A DNA stretch of 64,000 bases. It comes from Varroa destructor (Eukaryota; Arthropoda; Arachnida; Mesostigmata; Varroidae). The stretch covers positions 54,677,823 through 54,741,822 of the forward strand of contig NW_019211454.1 of NCBI RefSeq assembly GCF_002443255.2, written 5' to 3'. The translations under genes were made by a program, and so were the position numbers. Below the pieces are notes generated by a model, which was given only the letters and a program-made list of their open reading frames with translations, ran no database searches and was not told the origin of the DNA. Positions 1 to 10,448 of this stretch are shown here, in pieces (positions within the stretch are counted from its first letter, which is position 1; the number at the start of each line of letters is the position of its first letter).

Positions 1-803
1 TTCTACCAATCTGCTCAGTATAAAACTGTTTGCTGAACCAAGCCTGAAACAGGCGAAGTCGAGAAACTCGTTCTCAAACAATGGGCCATACTTTTCCGCA
101 ATAGAAGTGGTTCTCACTATGATTTCGCCGAGCCTAGGTCCCGAACCTATAAGGCAGAAAGACGGTACCAAAGAGAGAAGTAGCAGCCTGGAAGCAACTA
201 CCTATTATCATAACTGGCGTAATGGCGTTTCGGCGTCCACTATGTAGACGATCTGGCGGTCATAGCTAAAGTTGCGATACTGGTGCTATTGGAACGAATG
301 CTCAGGACGCCCCCAAGGACCGCTTTCTCCAGTTGAGACAGAAAGGCCCTCTGTGTGAGACAGGCTATAGAAGTCGCTTATTCTGGTATTGTCCGGGTGG
401 TTCCAATAGGCTTCGTGTTCACCAAATTCACCAGCTTTCTGGCCGTCTGGGTCGAGGATGTAATTTAGCAGAAGCCGCCAAAAGTTAGTGTGTTGTTGAA
501 TGGCGTCGAGTAAGCACCCTTAACCCCTGAGGGGGTCTGCTGTACCTCTGTTGGCGATGGTAACGCAACGATATGCCTTTCCGCTGTTCTCGCTGAAAGG
601 ATAAATGTTTTGTCCTTCGAGTTGCTTGAGAGCGAACTGTAAATATGTGAGGGCCTGATGCTCATTAGACTGGTAACACGATGTCACTCTCGTATCTCTA
701 GCTCACGCTCTATTACGGCTCTGTTGTAACCATAGTTGGTTAATCGACATCAAACAATAGATAAATAAGTATCTTATATTAGTTGTATATGTAATAAAGT
801 GAA
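1..803. other. Non-coding stretch, possible decayed LINE trace
   Basis: No supportable gene. Around 226-300 on the + strand one frame reads VHYVDDLAVIA, which recalls the (Y/F)xDDLAV catalytic box of non-LTR reverse transcriptases. The frame has no recognisable RT motifs before it and meets stops on both sides. If real, it is a very old, frameshifted remnant. Otherwise nothing is visible. Confidence 0.3.
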
Positions 804-2380
804 GTGAAGTTTGACAATCGTAACAAATGCGTTGACCCCGGCGTCTACAGCACAATGGCATCGCTCTTGTTCCCGCCTTCGGACAATCAACCAGGTGAAC
901 CCCATCCGAATCTAACAGGCAGCATTATCCTTCCCGGGAACGGCGTACGTTCTGCCGCTCAAATATATTCCTTGCGGGAGCGGTGGCGGGGGCGGCGGGG
1001 GTCAGTCCATTAACTTTTAAATTTTTATTGCATTATACCGTTAGTCAGTATGCGATTAAAGCTTCGATAGAACCGTTGGTTGATAGGATTTCTTTTAGCT
1101 ATGGCCTAAAATAGTTTTTTTCTGAGGCAAGAATGAATTATAGCGTACTATTTTCAATAGTGATGCGTTTCAATTACACTCAATTTTATAATTTACCTTT
1201 TTTTTCATTTAGCTGATCAGCTGGCTAATCAATACATATTTTGACAACGTACTATTATGTCACTTAGTACGACGTATGTCGATGCAGCACACGTGTTTGA
1301 AGCTTTTCTTCAGCCACAACTGGTAAACTAACGTAACGGTGTCACTTCCTTTTTATCTCAGGTCTATGACTTTTTTTCTGAAGTGCTCTTTTTCAAAGTG
1401 GATGTGATAGATATTATTCAGTCTGATATATTAGACAATCACAGTCAAATTAGTAATCGTACAAACTTTCAACTCATCCTTTTGAAGGTGTGTGTATAGA
1501 AATCTCTGTGTATACAACACCGCTGGTATTATTTTAATTATAGCTAGACATCATTCGCCTACGAAATGGCTAGTGTAAATATGTTCGAAACCAGAAAAAA
1601 ACAGGATCAACATTCACTGTGTGTTTTAACAACGCTACGGACACCATATGTATAACGTCAATAAGGCTTGACCATACCAGGTATTATTATTATTGTTATT
1701 ATCATTACTTATTTGGCAGTAATAATAACAAGAGCGATGTAGGACAGCAGTTGCGATGATGGCCTATATAGATCCTGTTGATTTCCACACGGTTTCTAAA
1801 ACTTCCTAAAAATGAACAGGTGAAGTGCGAGTAGAACAACCGTTTACCTTCTTGAAGTACAGCAACAGTTTCTCTATGATCACAATGAGTGATGCTAGAG
1901 CCTTTGTTGCAACGTAACCTCATCTGACAGATACGGTCATAAGTACCTGTAGGTTTTTAAAAGTTTATAAGGTACATACGAATGAATTAACATCAAATTG
2001 CACAACAGTCTATACACACTTTGTTGACTTCTTACGGGACATCCTCTTTCAGTTTGGTAACAGATATGGCTGCATTTACTGCAGCACATATGACTCAAGC
2101 TGTATCGGCATCTATTTTCGTACAACATTGCTTTCCTCTGTCTGTATAAGACTGAACCCAAAAACGTCACGTTAGCCCAGTTCACCCATTTTCGCATAAG
2201 CGATCAGTTTTTCTAATGCGTCCTATTCTGTTTCTCACTTCTAGCGCCGGCTATAAGTAACATTAAAATAATAATAGCTTGTTTATTACTTGCAATCTCT
2301 TTAACGCTAAATTTTTTCAATGGTACCTGTTTTGTTAGCTGTTTCCTTTAATCAGAACCCTTATCATCGCCTTCTTTTTT

Positions 2381-2383
<3 letters not shown>
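804..2383. other. Mostly AT-rich spacer with one GC-richer block
   Basis: Bases 830-1010 are clearly richer in GC than their surroundings and stay open on the + strand (starting MASLLFPPSDNQPG after an ATG at 855), but I recognise no family and no convincing donor. From 1020 to 2383 the DNA is AT-rich with a short ATT repeat near 1681-1705. I see no gene there. Confidence 0.4.

Positions 2384-2418
<35 letters not shown>
2384..2418. repeat. (TA)n microsatellite
   Basis: Uninterrupted TA dinucleotides of about 35 bases, one of several TA arrays in the window. Confidence 0.95.
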
Positions 2419-2549
2419 CATGAAAGATAACGAAAAAGCCTTTGCACAGGCCGCTCTTTGCGTATATGTCCTTAGTGTTTAAGCTTGCGGCTGCAATTTT
2501 TTCTTCATTTTTCCCTTTGGGCCAACAATTCAATTTGGTTTTTTTCCAG

Positions 2550-3660
2550 GCCGCTTGATTTTACTGCAGCTGCTTCCTCTCCCGGATCTTAGTAAGCAGC
2601 GTCCGCTTCATGCGCTCCGTGTAGCTCCAATCGCTGCTACTACTGCTTCTATGGCTGCTGCTGCTCCTCCAGTTGGGTATTATTCATTTTTCTTTTTTCC
2701 TTTTTCCTTTTTTCTCGCTGTCTCTTTCTTCCGTCGCCCACTAACCACCGTCGACTCTTTCGGCCGTTTTTCAAATCCTCACCAAATCGCCCCTCTGTCT
2801 TTGTACCCCTGTCTTATTATTCTAATGTATTGATTTCTTTCGGCGGTGCAAAGCAGTAGCAGGCGTAACAGTGTCGGACGTCGGCCGCGGCGGCGGCTAC
2901 GGTTATTCGCCGCTTTAAGCTTCGACGCTAGGCCCAGTTTTCTAGTCTTGCTGGCAGCGGTGCCTCTGCCAACTTGCTGGTTCTGCGACTACCTTGTATC
3001 GCTTTCGGATTGAAGGTGGAGGAAAGCCGACAAGCAGAAATAGCGGCGGCGAGAAAGGACCGCGCGGACGAAAACGGAGCACCGTGTGGAAGGAGGACTA
3101 CAGAGATAGGCAGGTTGAAAAAAGAAACTGGGTGGCTGGCCGGGAGGTATATATCGGCGGCGACGCACGGCACACGACGTACTACGTAAGGTACCGTTCG
3201 CCCCGTGCCTACTTCGTCCCAATTTGCCCCATCGCCATCCGAGCACAGCAAGGGCGTAGTACTCATGCTGTATGAAGAGCAGAACACAACTTAACTTAGC
3301 TCTTGCAAATTTAAAACCGATGCGTGCGAGTTCCTCCTATCGCGCCCACTAGCGACTGGGTCGATGTCCCATTAAGGCCATCAGAGGTGGGCTCTCGAAT
3401 ATCGGCGGTAGCAAAAGATCGGAGCCTGGTGCCTACCGGCGACTAGAAAGCGTAAAGCGAGTGGGTGGAGCGCCAGCTTCTGAAGGACTCGCATAGTTCG
3501 TGTGTACGTGTGGGTGTCTGAACAACGGTTAGCAGCTAGAGCGAGCCATTTCCGGCGTAAACGACAGTAGAAGCTGGACCGATTGCTCAACGGACGTTAG
3601 AGGCACGATAGAAACATCTAGTCGGTAGCACTCTTAGGGGGGGGACGGGCAGTGAGTGCA
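2550..3660. other. GC-rich island, possible promoter or 5' UTR
   Basis: The block has raised GC and many CpG, CGG and GCT triplets, unlike the AT-rich DNA on both sides. A strong + strand acceptor (run of T, then CCAG) ends at 2549 and opens a frame RLILLQLLPLP that resembles a signal-peptide core, with a possible donor GTAAGC at about 2592. Long open frames occur on both strands, as expected from composition alone. I cannot assign a coding exon. Confidence 0.35.
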
Positions 3661-4453
3661 CAGGGGACACAATAGCTGCCACCATGTGGATGTGGAGAAT
3701 GGATCAGGGCAAAGCGTTACAAAGACCAATAGAGCCAGTGAATAACCAGTCCCGCAAGCACTGTCCCTTGTGAACTCCACCTTTTTCATACTTTTACAAG
3801 CGGAAACGGGACGAAAGAATGTAGCAGAGTTCTGGGGTATAGAAAATTCTTTTCGATTTTTCGACCAGTACCATCTCGGTCGGATTCGGACAACGGGAGT
3901 TACACATTGGCGGTTCGAAAGCCACACTTGCACATTTGCACCTGGTGCATACAAAACGCGCTAGAGAACAATATCTTCTTATTATACTGGAAGAAAATAT
4001 TGCTTGTTCTACAGTTAAGTTCGGCCTAGCTACTGATTTCATTGTCGGTATTTATGCGTTCGGCAAAAGCAGCCACCCAATAGTGACCCGCTAGGCCATT
4101 AATGTCAACGAGTTTCTACAACAATAATTTGGTATCGTTAACTCTGGTAGCCCATATGAATCACTATTAAACATAGGCATCGCATTTTGTTGCTAGATCC
4201 TTTATCGCACAGTATTACACATGTCGAAAGGTACATGTCTTGACAAAGATCTCTGCCAAGTTTTGCAGATCGCAAAAACACGTATCTAATCATGCGTAGT
4301 CGATTAAGATGAATATACTCAGGCCTCCTTTGTTCGTTCGTTGCGAAAATACGATACTCAAGTTCTACCCTGCCATTAGTCACAGAGGTAACTATTCTGC
4401 TAGACTGGCCTGAACCGTCTTCCACCGCACCTACCTTTCACTTCGTTCCACAG
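3661..4453. other. No gene seen
   Basis: Mixed composition. Several open frames on both strands lack recognisable motifs or good splice sites. Confidence 0.4.
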
Positions 4454-4722
4454 GGCAGCCAATTGTTAAAATGAACTATGCGCAGGTCCGACAACTGTTC
4501 CTAGCCCATTTCGTTCCCACAGCATCATTAACCTCCAAGCTCACACGCAGACAGAGAAAAGTTAAAGAATCCGTGACCGCTAAGCGCACAAATTTGTCAA
4601 GAACTTCCCAGACCATGACCAAACCCAGTCAGGGGGTTGAAGCTGAATTCACTTTATCACACGACCATTACCGGCGACACATGCATCTAGTTGAAGCCAC
4701 CTTTTGGCTATTGGACCTGTGA
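4454..4722 (+). CDS. Candidate terminal exon, unknown protein
   Basis: A good acceptor (pyrimidine tract ending TTCCACAG at 4453) is followed in phase 1 by an open frame of 88 codons ending in TGA. The product starts QPIVKMNYAQVRQ, is basic in the middle (LTRRQRKVK) and ends ATFWLLDL. An in-frame ATG lies at 4471, so it could also be a start exon. I do not recognise the family, and a frame of this length can arise by chance in this GC-richer block. It is listed because acceptor and open frame coincide. Confidence 0.22.
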
Positions 4723-6025
4723 CAAATCAGTCAATTGACCGATCAATCAGTAGCAATCAAAGCGAGATATGCCACAATGCGAACTACAATCTTTGGACAA
4801 ACAAACCTTCAAAATTTTCAGGACTTTTCGACCTTTGTGAATCATTGACGTTCTCGTCCGATAGTAGCAGCTGCTGCTGCTGCTGCTGCGACTCCTCTCC
4901 TTTTATCCCCCTTTTATGTCGCTCAGTGTCCCTGATGCGTAACAAATCCAACTGTGTTCATGTCATATTCGCCATCTGTATACACCAGCTCGAAGCCCTA
5001 TAGCAGTGGGCAACGGACCCCCCGCCCGTCCCCTGTACAAGCGAGTAACGCCACGTGTTAAGGAACGTTTATTTACTGCGAGTTGTGTACATGGAATTCC
5101 TACTAAGGCCAAATAAGGTACCCGTATAATCTGCAATTGTAGCTTGCTTCCCGTTCCATTTACCAATATCAATTTTTTCCGTGGACCCGTGTGCGTTACC
5201 GACTACTTCGATTTGGATCAACCAAAAACCGAGAACAATCTAGTTTATTTGCTGAAGACCTATGACGGATGATTTGCGCCAGCAACCCAAGCACCGATAA
5301 GCCAATCGACCGAATAGCTGGGTTAGGGTGGAAAAAATATTGTATTGCATCAAACTGTATTTTGGTAGAGGTGTGTGTGTGCGCGCGCGGGGATGTTTGT
5401 GAAAAAGTGGGATCACAATAAAGTAAGAAACTGATGTCTTCATTTAAAAGGTGAAGGGGCGGCCCGGGAGCTGTAGGCCACTGTTGTAATAATAGCGTAT
5501 TTCTTGTGGCTTTTGATAGCTATCGGGAGCGAAGATCAATATGCAGAGATGGAAGACATGCACAAGCTCCAATGTTATAGTCGATATCGATTTCAACATT
5601 AATAGTAATGGGCTGTTTACTCATTACCCAGCCTTCGGTTCGGCGGCGGCTATATGAAATGAGTCGCTCACACCGCGTATTGCATCAATATACTGTTTAC
5701 GCTGTTACTGAAGTTTCTATTCGCCAGAGATCTGCATACGTATAGTTTATGCGTAGGTAGCAAATGACCGAGTTATTAATGCTACATGTCACGTAATCAG
5801 TGACGATATAATACATAAACAAACGAATCGATAAACTCAACGTAGCCGCCGCTCTACGATTTATGATCTCCTCTATCTGCTGATGTTATTGAAAATGGAA
5901 AAAAGACCGATAGTAGTAGAAATTGCTATATGTGTGGATTCTCGAGGCGTTATTAGGACGCTAACAGTTTAAAATATTTGTTCCCTCTGAGTGCTTATTA
6001 TGGTGGGAACTTCACACGTCGTCGT
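4723..6025. other. Spacer with short CTG run
   Basis: Contains a short CTG trinucleotide run at 4868-4889 and a GT/GC dinucleotide patch near 5372-5390. No exon with both good splice signals and a distinctive product was found. Confidence 0.4.
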
Positions 6026-6088
6026 AATATATATATATATATATAATATATATACATTGACATATATACATATATGTATATATGTCAA
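6026..6088. repeat. TA array ending in a 32-bp perfect palindrome
   Basis: An alternating TA tract (6026-6055) runs into a perfect inverted repeat at 6057-6088 with half-site TTGACATATATACATA. The palindrome is not pure TA: it carries fixed G and C positions that all pair, so it could form a cruciform or hairpin. Confidence 0.9.
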
Positions 6089-6299
6089 GAGAGTTATAGA
6101 TACTCCTAAATGTAATTTAGACAAAAATATACGGTTCTGTGAGTATTGTATAGGTCTTTCTGCGACCTCTATGTATCAACGTCGTACCGAATCGCTACAA
6201 GAAGGAGAAGAGGGGCAGGCAAGCCATGTTGGCCTATGTATACATCATGTACAGCTCGAGGCAAGCAGTAACAATCGTCGAATCATAGCTGCCCCGTGA

Positions 6300-7330
6300 G
6301 CAAATTTTACGTCCTTTCAAAAATCGCTGCTGTCCTATCGACTGTAAGTAGATGGCTGGCCGCTGTCTGAACTGTAGTAGCCGTTCTGCCATGCCTCAGT
6401 TTAATCATCATCACTAACGTCGTTTCGACAAATTTCGACATTCGGATGGCCGATTTGTCGAGGCCAGTCAGCCAAGCTAATAATCAGTCGAAGAGATTGT
6501 AACCGTCGTTTCACCATCAGCTTCGGTTCGTTCGATAGCGGCATCTGCACTGGGTGTGGATTCATTTCACGGCTTCCTGTGTTACTTTACCTATCTGCTA
6601 CCAGCGATCTACTAGTCGTGGCGGCGGAGACTGCGGTGTTGGGGTCGATGAAGTCGTTCTCTAGCATCATTCGCTTGCGTCCGTTTGATGCTGCCGCTGC
6701 TACTGCTGTTGTTGTCACTGAATTTTCTATGGTAACTGAACTGGATCGGCGTTGTCGCTACGGCCAGATGCCCACACAGCGACGGTCGGTCACCACCGGA
6801 TCGGGGATTCTGCCGTCAGTGTGTCCATAAATGTCTTTTCTATGCTGTAGCTGCTGCTTTGCTTGTTGTCGTTGTTAGCGGCCGAACATTGATCGTCCAT
6901 CTAGCAGCAGGAGCTGTTGGACGTTCAAGAAAAATCGTAATAACACTTGTAGCACTCCAACTATTACTACTAGTCGCATGTTTGGCATGCTGTGTGCATC
7001 TCTGCGTGCAAGTTTATGACGCAGGGTCGCCGTTATAATAACGCTGCTGCTACTATTGCCGTCGACGCGGTGTTTGAGAGAGAGACAGTAGCCTGAGGCA
7101 GGGTTCTTTGGTTCGTTCATTCTACGCGCTTCTCACCCTTTCCTGACGGCGGGAATCGGTGCGCGAGCCGAACCACTGCTGATGCTGTTACTGTTGGCGG
7201 TGATTGGTCCCCCAGGGCGTACTGCGGGCGCAAAAATCACCTCCCCGACGATATAAACCGATGCACACCGGGCGACGAAGCCCAAGTAAACCCTCGGCGA
7301 AGCCACAAACGAATCGGCAATTATTCAAAA
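6300..7330. other. GC-richer island with GCN/CAN triplets
   Basis: The block is rich in CpG and in GCT/GTT/CAG-like triplets. On the minus strand one frame (about 6585-6755) reads a Thr/Ala/Ser-rich segment that includes NDFIDPNTAVSAATTSR and ends at a GTAAAG donor, resembling disordered regulatory protein sequence. The upstream acceptor is weak and the downstream frame cannot be joined, so I call only the island. A promoter or 5' UTR is an alternative. Confidence 0.3.
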
Positions 7331-7534
7331 CATTATCCGACACCACGTGTGTATGAGCGTCTGCGCGTCATTGCGGAAAGGCAGCGTCGGTATTGGCTGT
7401 GCCACATAGGCAACTTTAGTGTAGAACAACCCTGTACAAGGAACTTACGAACTTGAAAGTGTGTCCAAAATGAATACCTGTGTAAGTGAGCATTGCTACG
7501 TCCCAATGGCTCTTCGATGTGTCTTATCAAATGA

Positions 7535-7588
7535 ATATATATATATATATATATATGTATATGTGTATGTATATATATATATATATGT
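7535..7588. repeat. TA/TG microsatellite
   Basis: Alternating TA with a few TG interruptions over about 54 bases. Confidence 0.9.
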
Positions 7589-8137
7589 GCTTTGTTGAAA
7601 TTCTATCGGAGCGACAAGACACCGACAAGGATTAGTTTGTGGCAAAACGATCGTCGGATTATCTTGTTACATTGGCTGCTACTCGTTGTAATTTCAAACT
7701 TTGTTGACGGGACGAAGTCGGTCTTTATTCATACTTTGTACGGTAAATAACGCACCGTACTGATGATGACATGTTCTATTCTGTCGTTTCGGCAAAATGC
7801 CAGATGGCATGACAGGTATTTTACATTTTGAAATGAAAGCTTCTCGTTAGTTTGATCATGTAGCACGAATATGCTCGTTGATAAACTAGTGTTTGGGGCT
7901 GCTAGAGATAATAGAAAACGGACGGTCATTTTTCCTTAAATTAAAAGTATCGTTTTTCAATATACCCATGTTATGTAAAGTAAATACGTTACGTTGTTCG
8001 AAGCCTCATGTTCACTATATTGACGATTGCCACATTGTCTGATATTTCGCCAGCTCATTGCGTATACTTTAATATCGAGTGCGGTAATGATATTAGCTAG
8101 CGTGCAAATAGTCCATATTACGTTACGCTTTCCCATT
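7589..8137. other. No gene seen
   Basis: AT-rich. No supported exon or other element. Confidence 0.45.
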
Positions 8138-8161
8138 AAGTGAGCTTTGCAAAGCTCACTT
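8138..8161. repeat. 24-bp perfect palindrome
   Basis: Half-site AAGTGAGCTTTG is followed directly by its exact reverse complement. It stands alone in AT-rich spacer, so it could be a hairpin or a dimeric protein-binding site. Function is unknown. Confidence 0.85.
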
Positions 8162-10348
8162 GCTCCTCCCTTTTCGAAACTTTTGTGTATTTAGTGAAAT
8201 GTGTCCGCCTGGTCTGGTGACGGGTTGGCCTGACAAAACAGGATGCGCGTGATTATCAAAGGCGTCCTATGTGTATATTCATCGGTATAGAATTCTACGA
8301 AGTGGGCCGTCCTGTTTGGCCTTCTACTCAGATTACTTTGCCAATGGTGAGCGCGAGAACCAATAACATTTTCCATTAACAATCCCTTGTGCTTATAGCC
8401 ACACTATACGATTACACATTTGTGCAATATTCCAACAAGGCCGACTTAATACGTAATTGGAAATCCGAGTCAAATCAATAACCAATCGATTGTTACTCTC
8501 ACGCGACATTTTACATCATGTTGCGACCTCGTGCCGTATTGTGATACCCTATGCGCAAACGTCATTACCAGTTCGTAGATCTATCGTAAAACAAAGCGAA
8601 AACGTCGACGGTAGCGGTTTTTATTTAATTTGGACGTTATACTTCAGAATATTCCGCACACAGTGTGCTCACCTCATCTTTTTCCTTCATGTTCAGCATT
8701 ACTAGGTGTATATATTATTAAAAAGGGCCGTCGAAATCACTTATTTTTAGGTTTAGCATCAAGCACTTGCCGGTTAGGAGTCTAACCAGCCTCACCTTAA
8801 TGCATGTGTACGGAGTGACGTGTGGTTGAGATTTGAGATAGTTTTTATTGCAAAAAAAGCAAACCTGTTGGGCTCTGCGATATTTTTAGCTCCGAGGAAG
8901 GATCATACCGTATCTACATTAAATTTAGCCATTAGCGCTTTCCAACATAGGCTAACTGTGCATTGTTTTTTAATTTTCGACAGAATTGCTATATGTAAAA
9001 AATTTGATATTTCTCACTCGAGCGTCGTCGCCCTTATAGCATCTGCTGTAGTGAGCAATTTAATTATAGGGGTGCCAAGCCAGATACTTGTACCTGCGGT
9101 GAAATTGCTACCGTTGTAGAAACTCTACTACCGATTTTTATTATCACCCTAAGCGATATGTTTGGCTGTTCATCAAAGACGATATAAAAAATTCACAATG
9201 GGCATATATTTATGGTAAACATTACTGGTACGTTATGAGCAACAAGAACTACCACATGCGCATACCGTTCAAATCAGAGTTCATAAGCGGCTTGGGGAGA
9301 ATCGGCAAACTCTACCACAGCTCGCCTTGATCTTTGAAAGTACTGCATAGACATTGACAGAGATTATGCTAATTTATACAAATTTCATTTTCATTATTCC
9401 GATAGCCGTTTATTCGATTCGCTACGCACAAATTCTTCTGTCTTAGAAAATCTGTGTATAATACAAACAGGTTCATTTCGTTGGGGAGTTTTTCAAAAAA
9501 ATTTGTTATTTCGACATTGTACTTTTCGAAGAAATCTGCAGTTCATTATAAGTGAAATATCGTTCCTCTTTCCAGTTAGGCAATGTAGAAATAACATAAT
9601 ATGCAAATAAACTTCACTAAAATAGCGATAGTGCACCATGTTGACCACAATATTGATTAACAATACCGGATTTTAGATACGCCATCGGGTGCTACTTGGA
9701 AAGCTCAGGTATTTCTACGTGCAATCCTGTTTCAGCAATTCCAATCTCTGATACAAAACAATGATCACTATTGTCTTTTTTGTGCTGTTATTTACAATCA
9801 AATTGTTTCACGTAATCTTCGTATAGTGACGTATAGTAATAGCGGAAAATACATGCAACCGTTACATTGTTTGGCTCTGAAAAATTTCGAAAAGGGAACC
9901 TCGAGGTCCAAAGTTATGCAGATCATATGTGCACTCACATAACGTTCAATGTAGAAACTTCTCGACTGGTTAGTTGAGCCTATATCGATTAAGCGTATAT
10001 ATGTATATTTAATGGGAAATCGTTTTGGTGGCCAATTGTTTGTCCACAAATGTATAAACACTTCTATGCAAGGCTCCCTTTGTCACTTCCGATAGAACCA
10101 ACTCTACGTCGGCTAACAGCATTTTCGTTGCTGACGTGGATTTCTTATGTAATTATTAGGTCCTTGCGATAGTGCAGTAGGTAACGTATTTGCCTGCTAA
10201 ATTTAGAAGTACGTGACTGTTGATGGCTGAATCCGGGCGTAGACATACTTTGCTTCACACTAAAAACCAGCCATCGAAAGTAATAGCTAACGGCTTGGAA
10301 GTAAAACACGAATAATATTTGTCCATTGGTGAATTTTGGTCATTGCAG
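8162..10348. other. AT-rich stretch upstream of the Gly/His-rich gene
   Basis: This should hold the missing first exon, promoter or first intron of the gene whose second exon starts at 10349. I see no convincing TATA-Inr pair and no unambiguous start exon. An ATG directly before a GTAAAC donor near 9212 and an ATG exon at 7470-7481 (before GTAAGT) are both frame-compatible. Confidence 0.35.
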
Positions 10349-10448
10349 CAAATTTTGGCCATCGTGTCAGGCCTAATATTGGCTCTCGTTGGACGTGCGT
10401 ATACAGGCAGACTTGGTGGTTTATCTCTTGGCGGGCACGGTTCTGGAG
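10349..10448 (+). CDS. Gly/His-rich gene, signal-peptide exon
   Basis: The acceptor CATTGCAG ends at 10348 and the donor GTACAT starts at 10449. The exon has 33 codons plus one base, starting in phase 0. It carries the hydrophobic signal core ILAIVSGLILALVGRA and then AYTGRLGGLSLGGHGSG. Cleavage is likely just after GRA, leaving a mature N-terminus near AYTG or YTG. Confidence 0.85.

Noticed and set aside
2928..3287. 119-codon minus-strand frame and overlapping + frames in the GC-rich island
   Set aside because: Overlapping open frames on both strands are expected from CpG-rich sequence. No motif or good splice sites.
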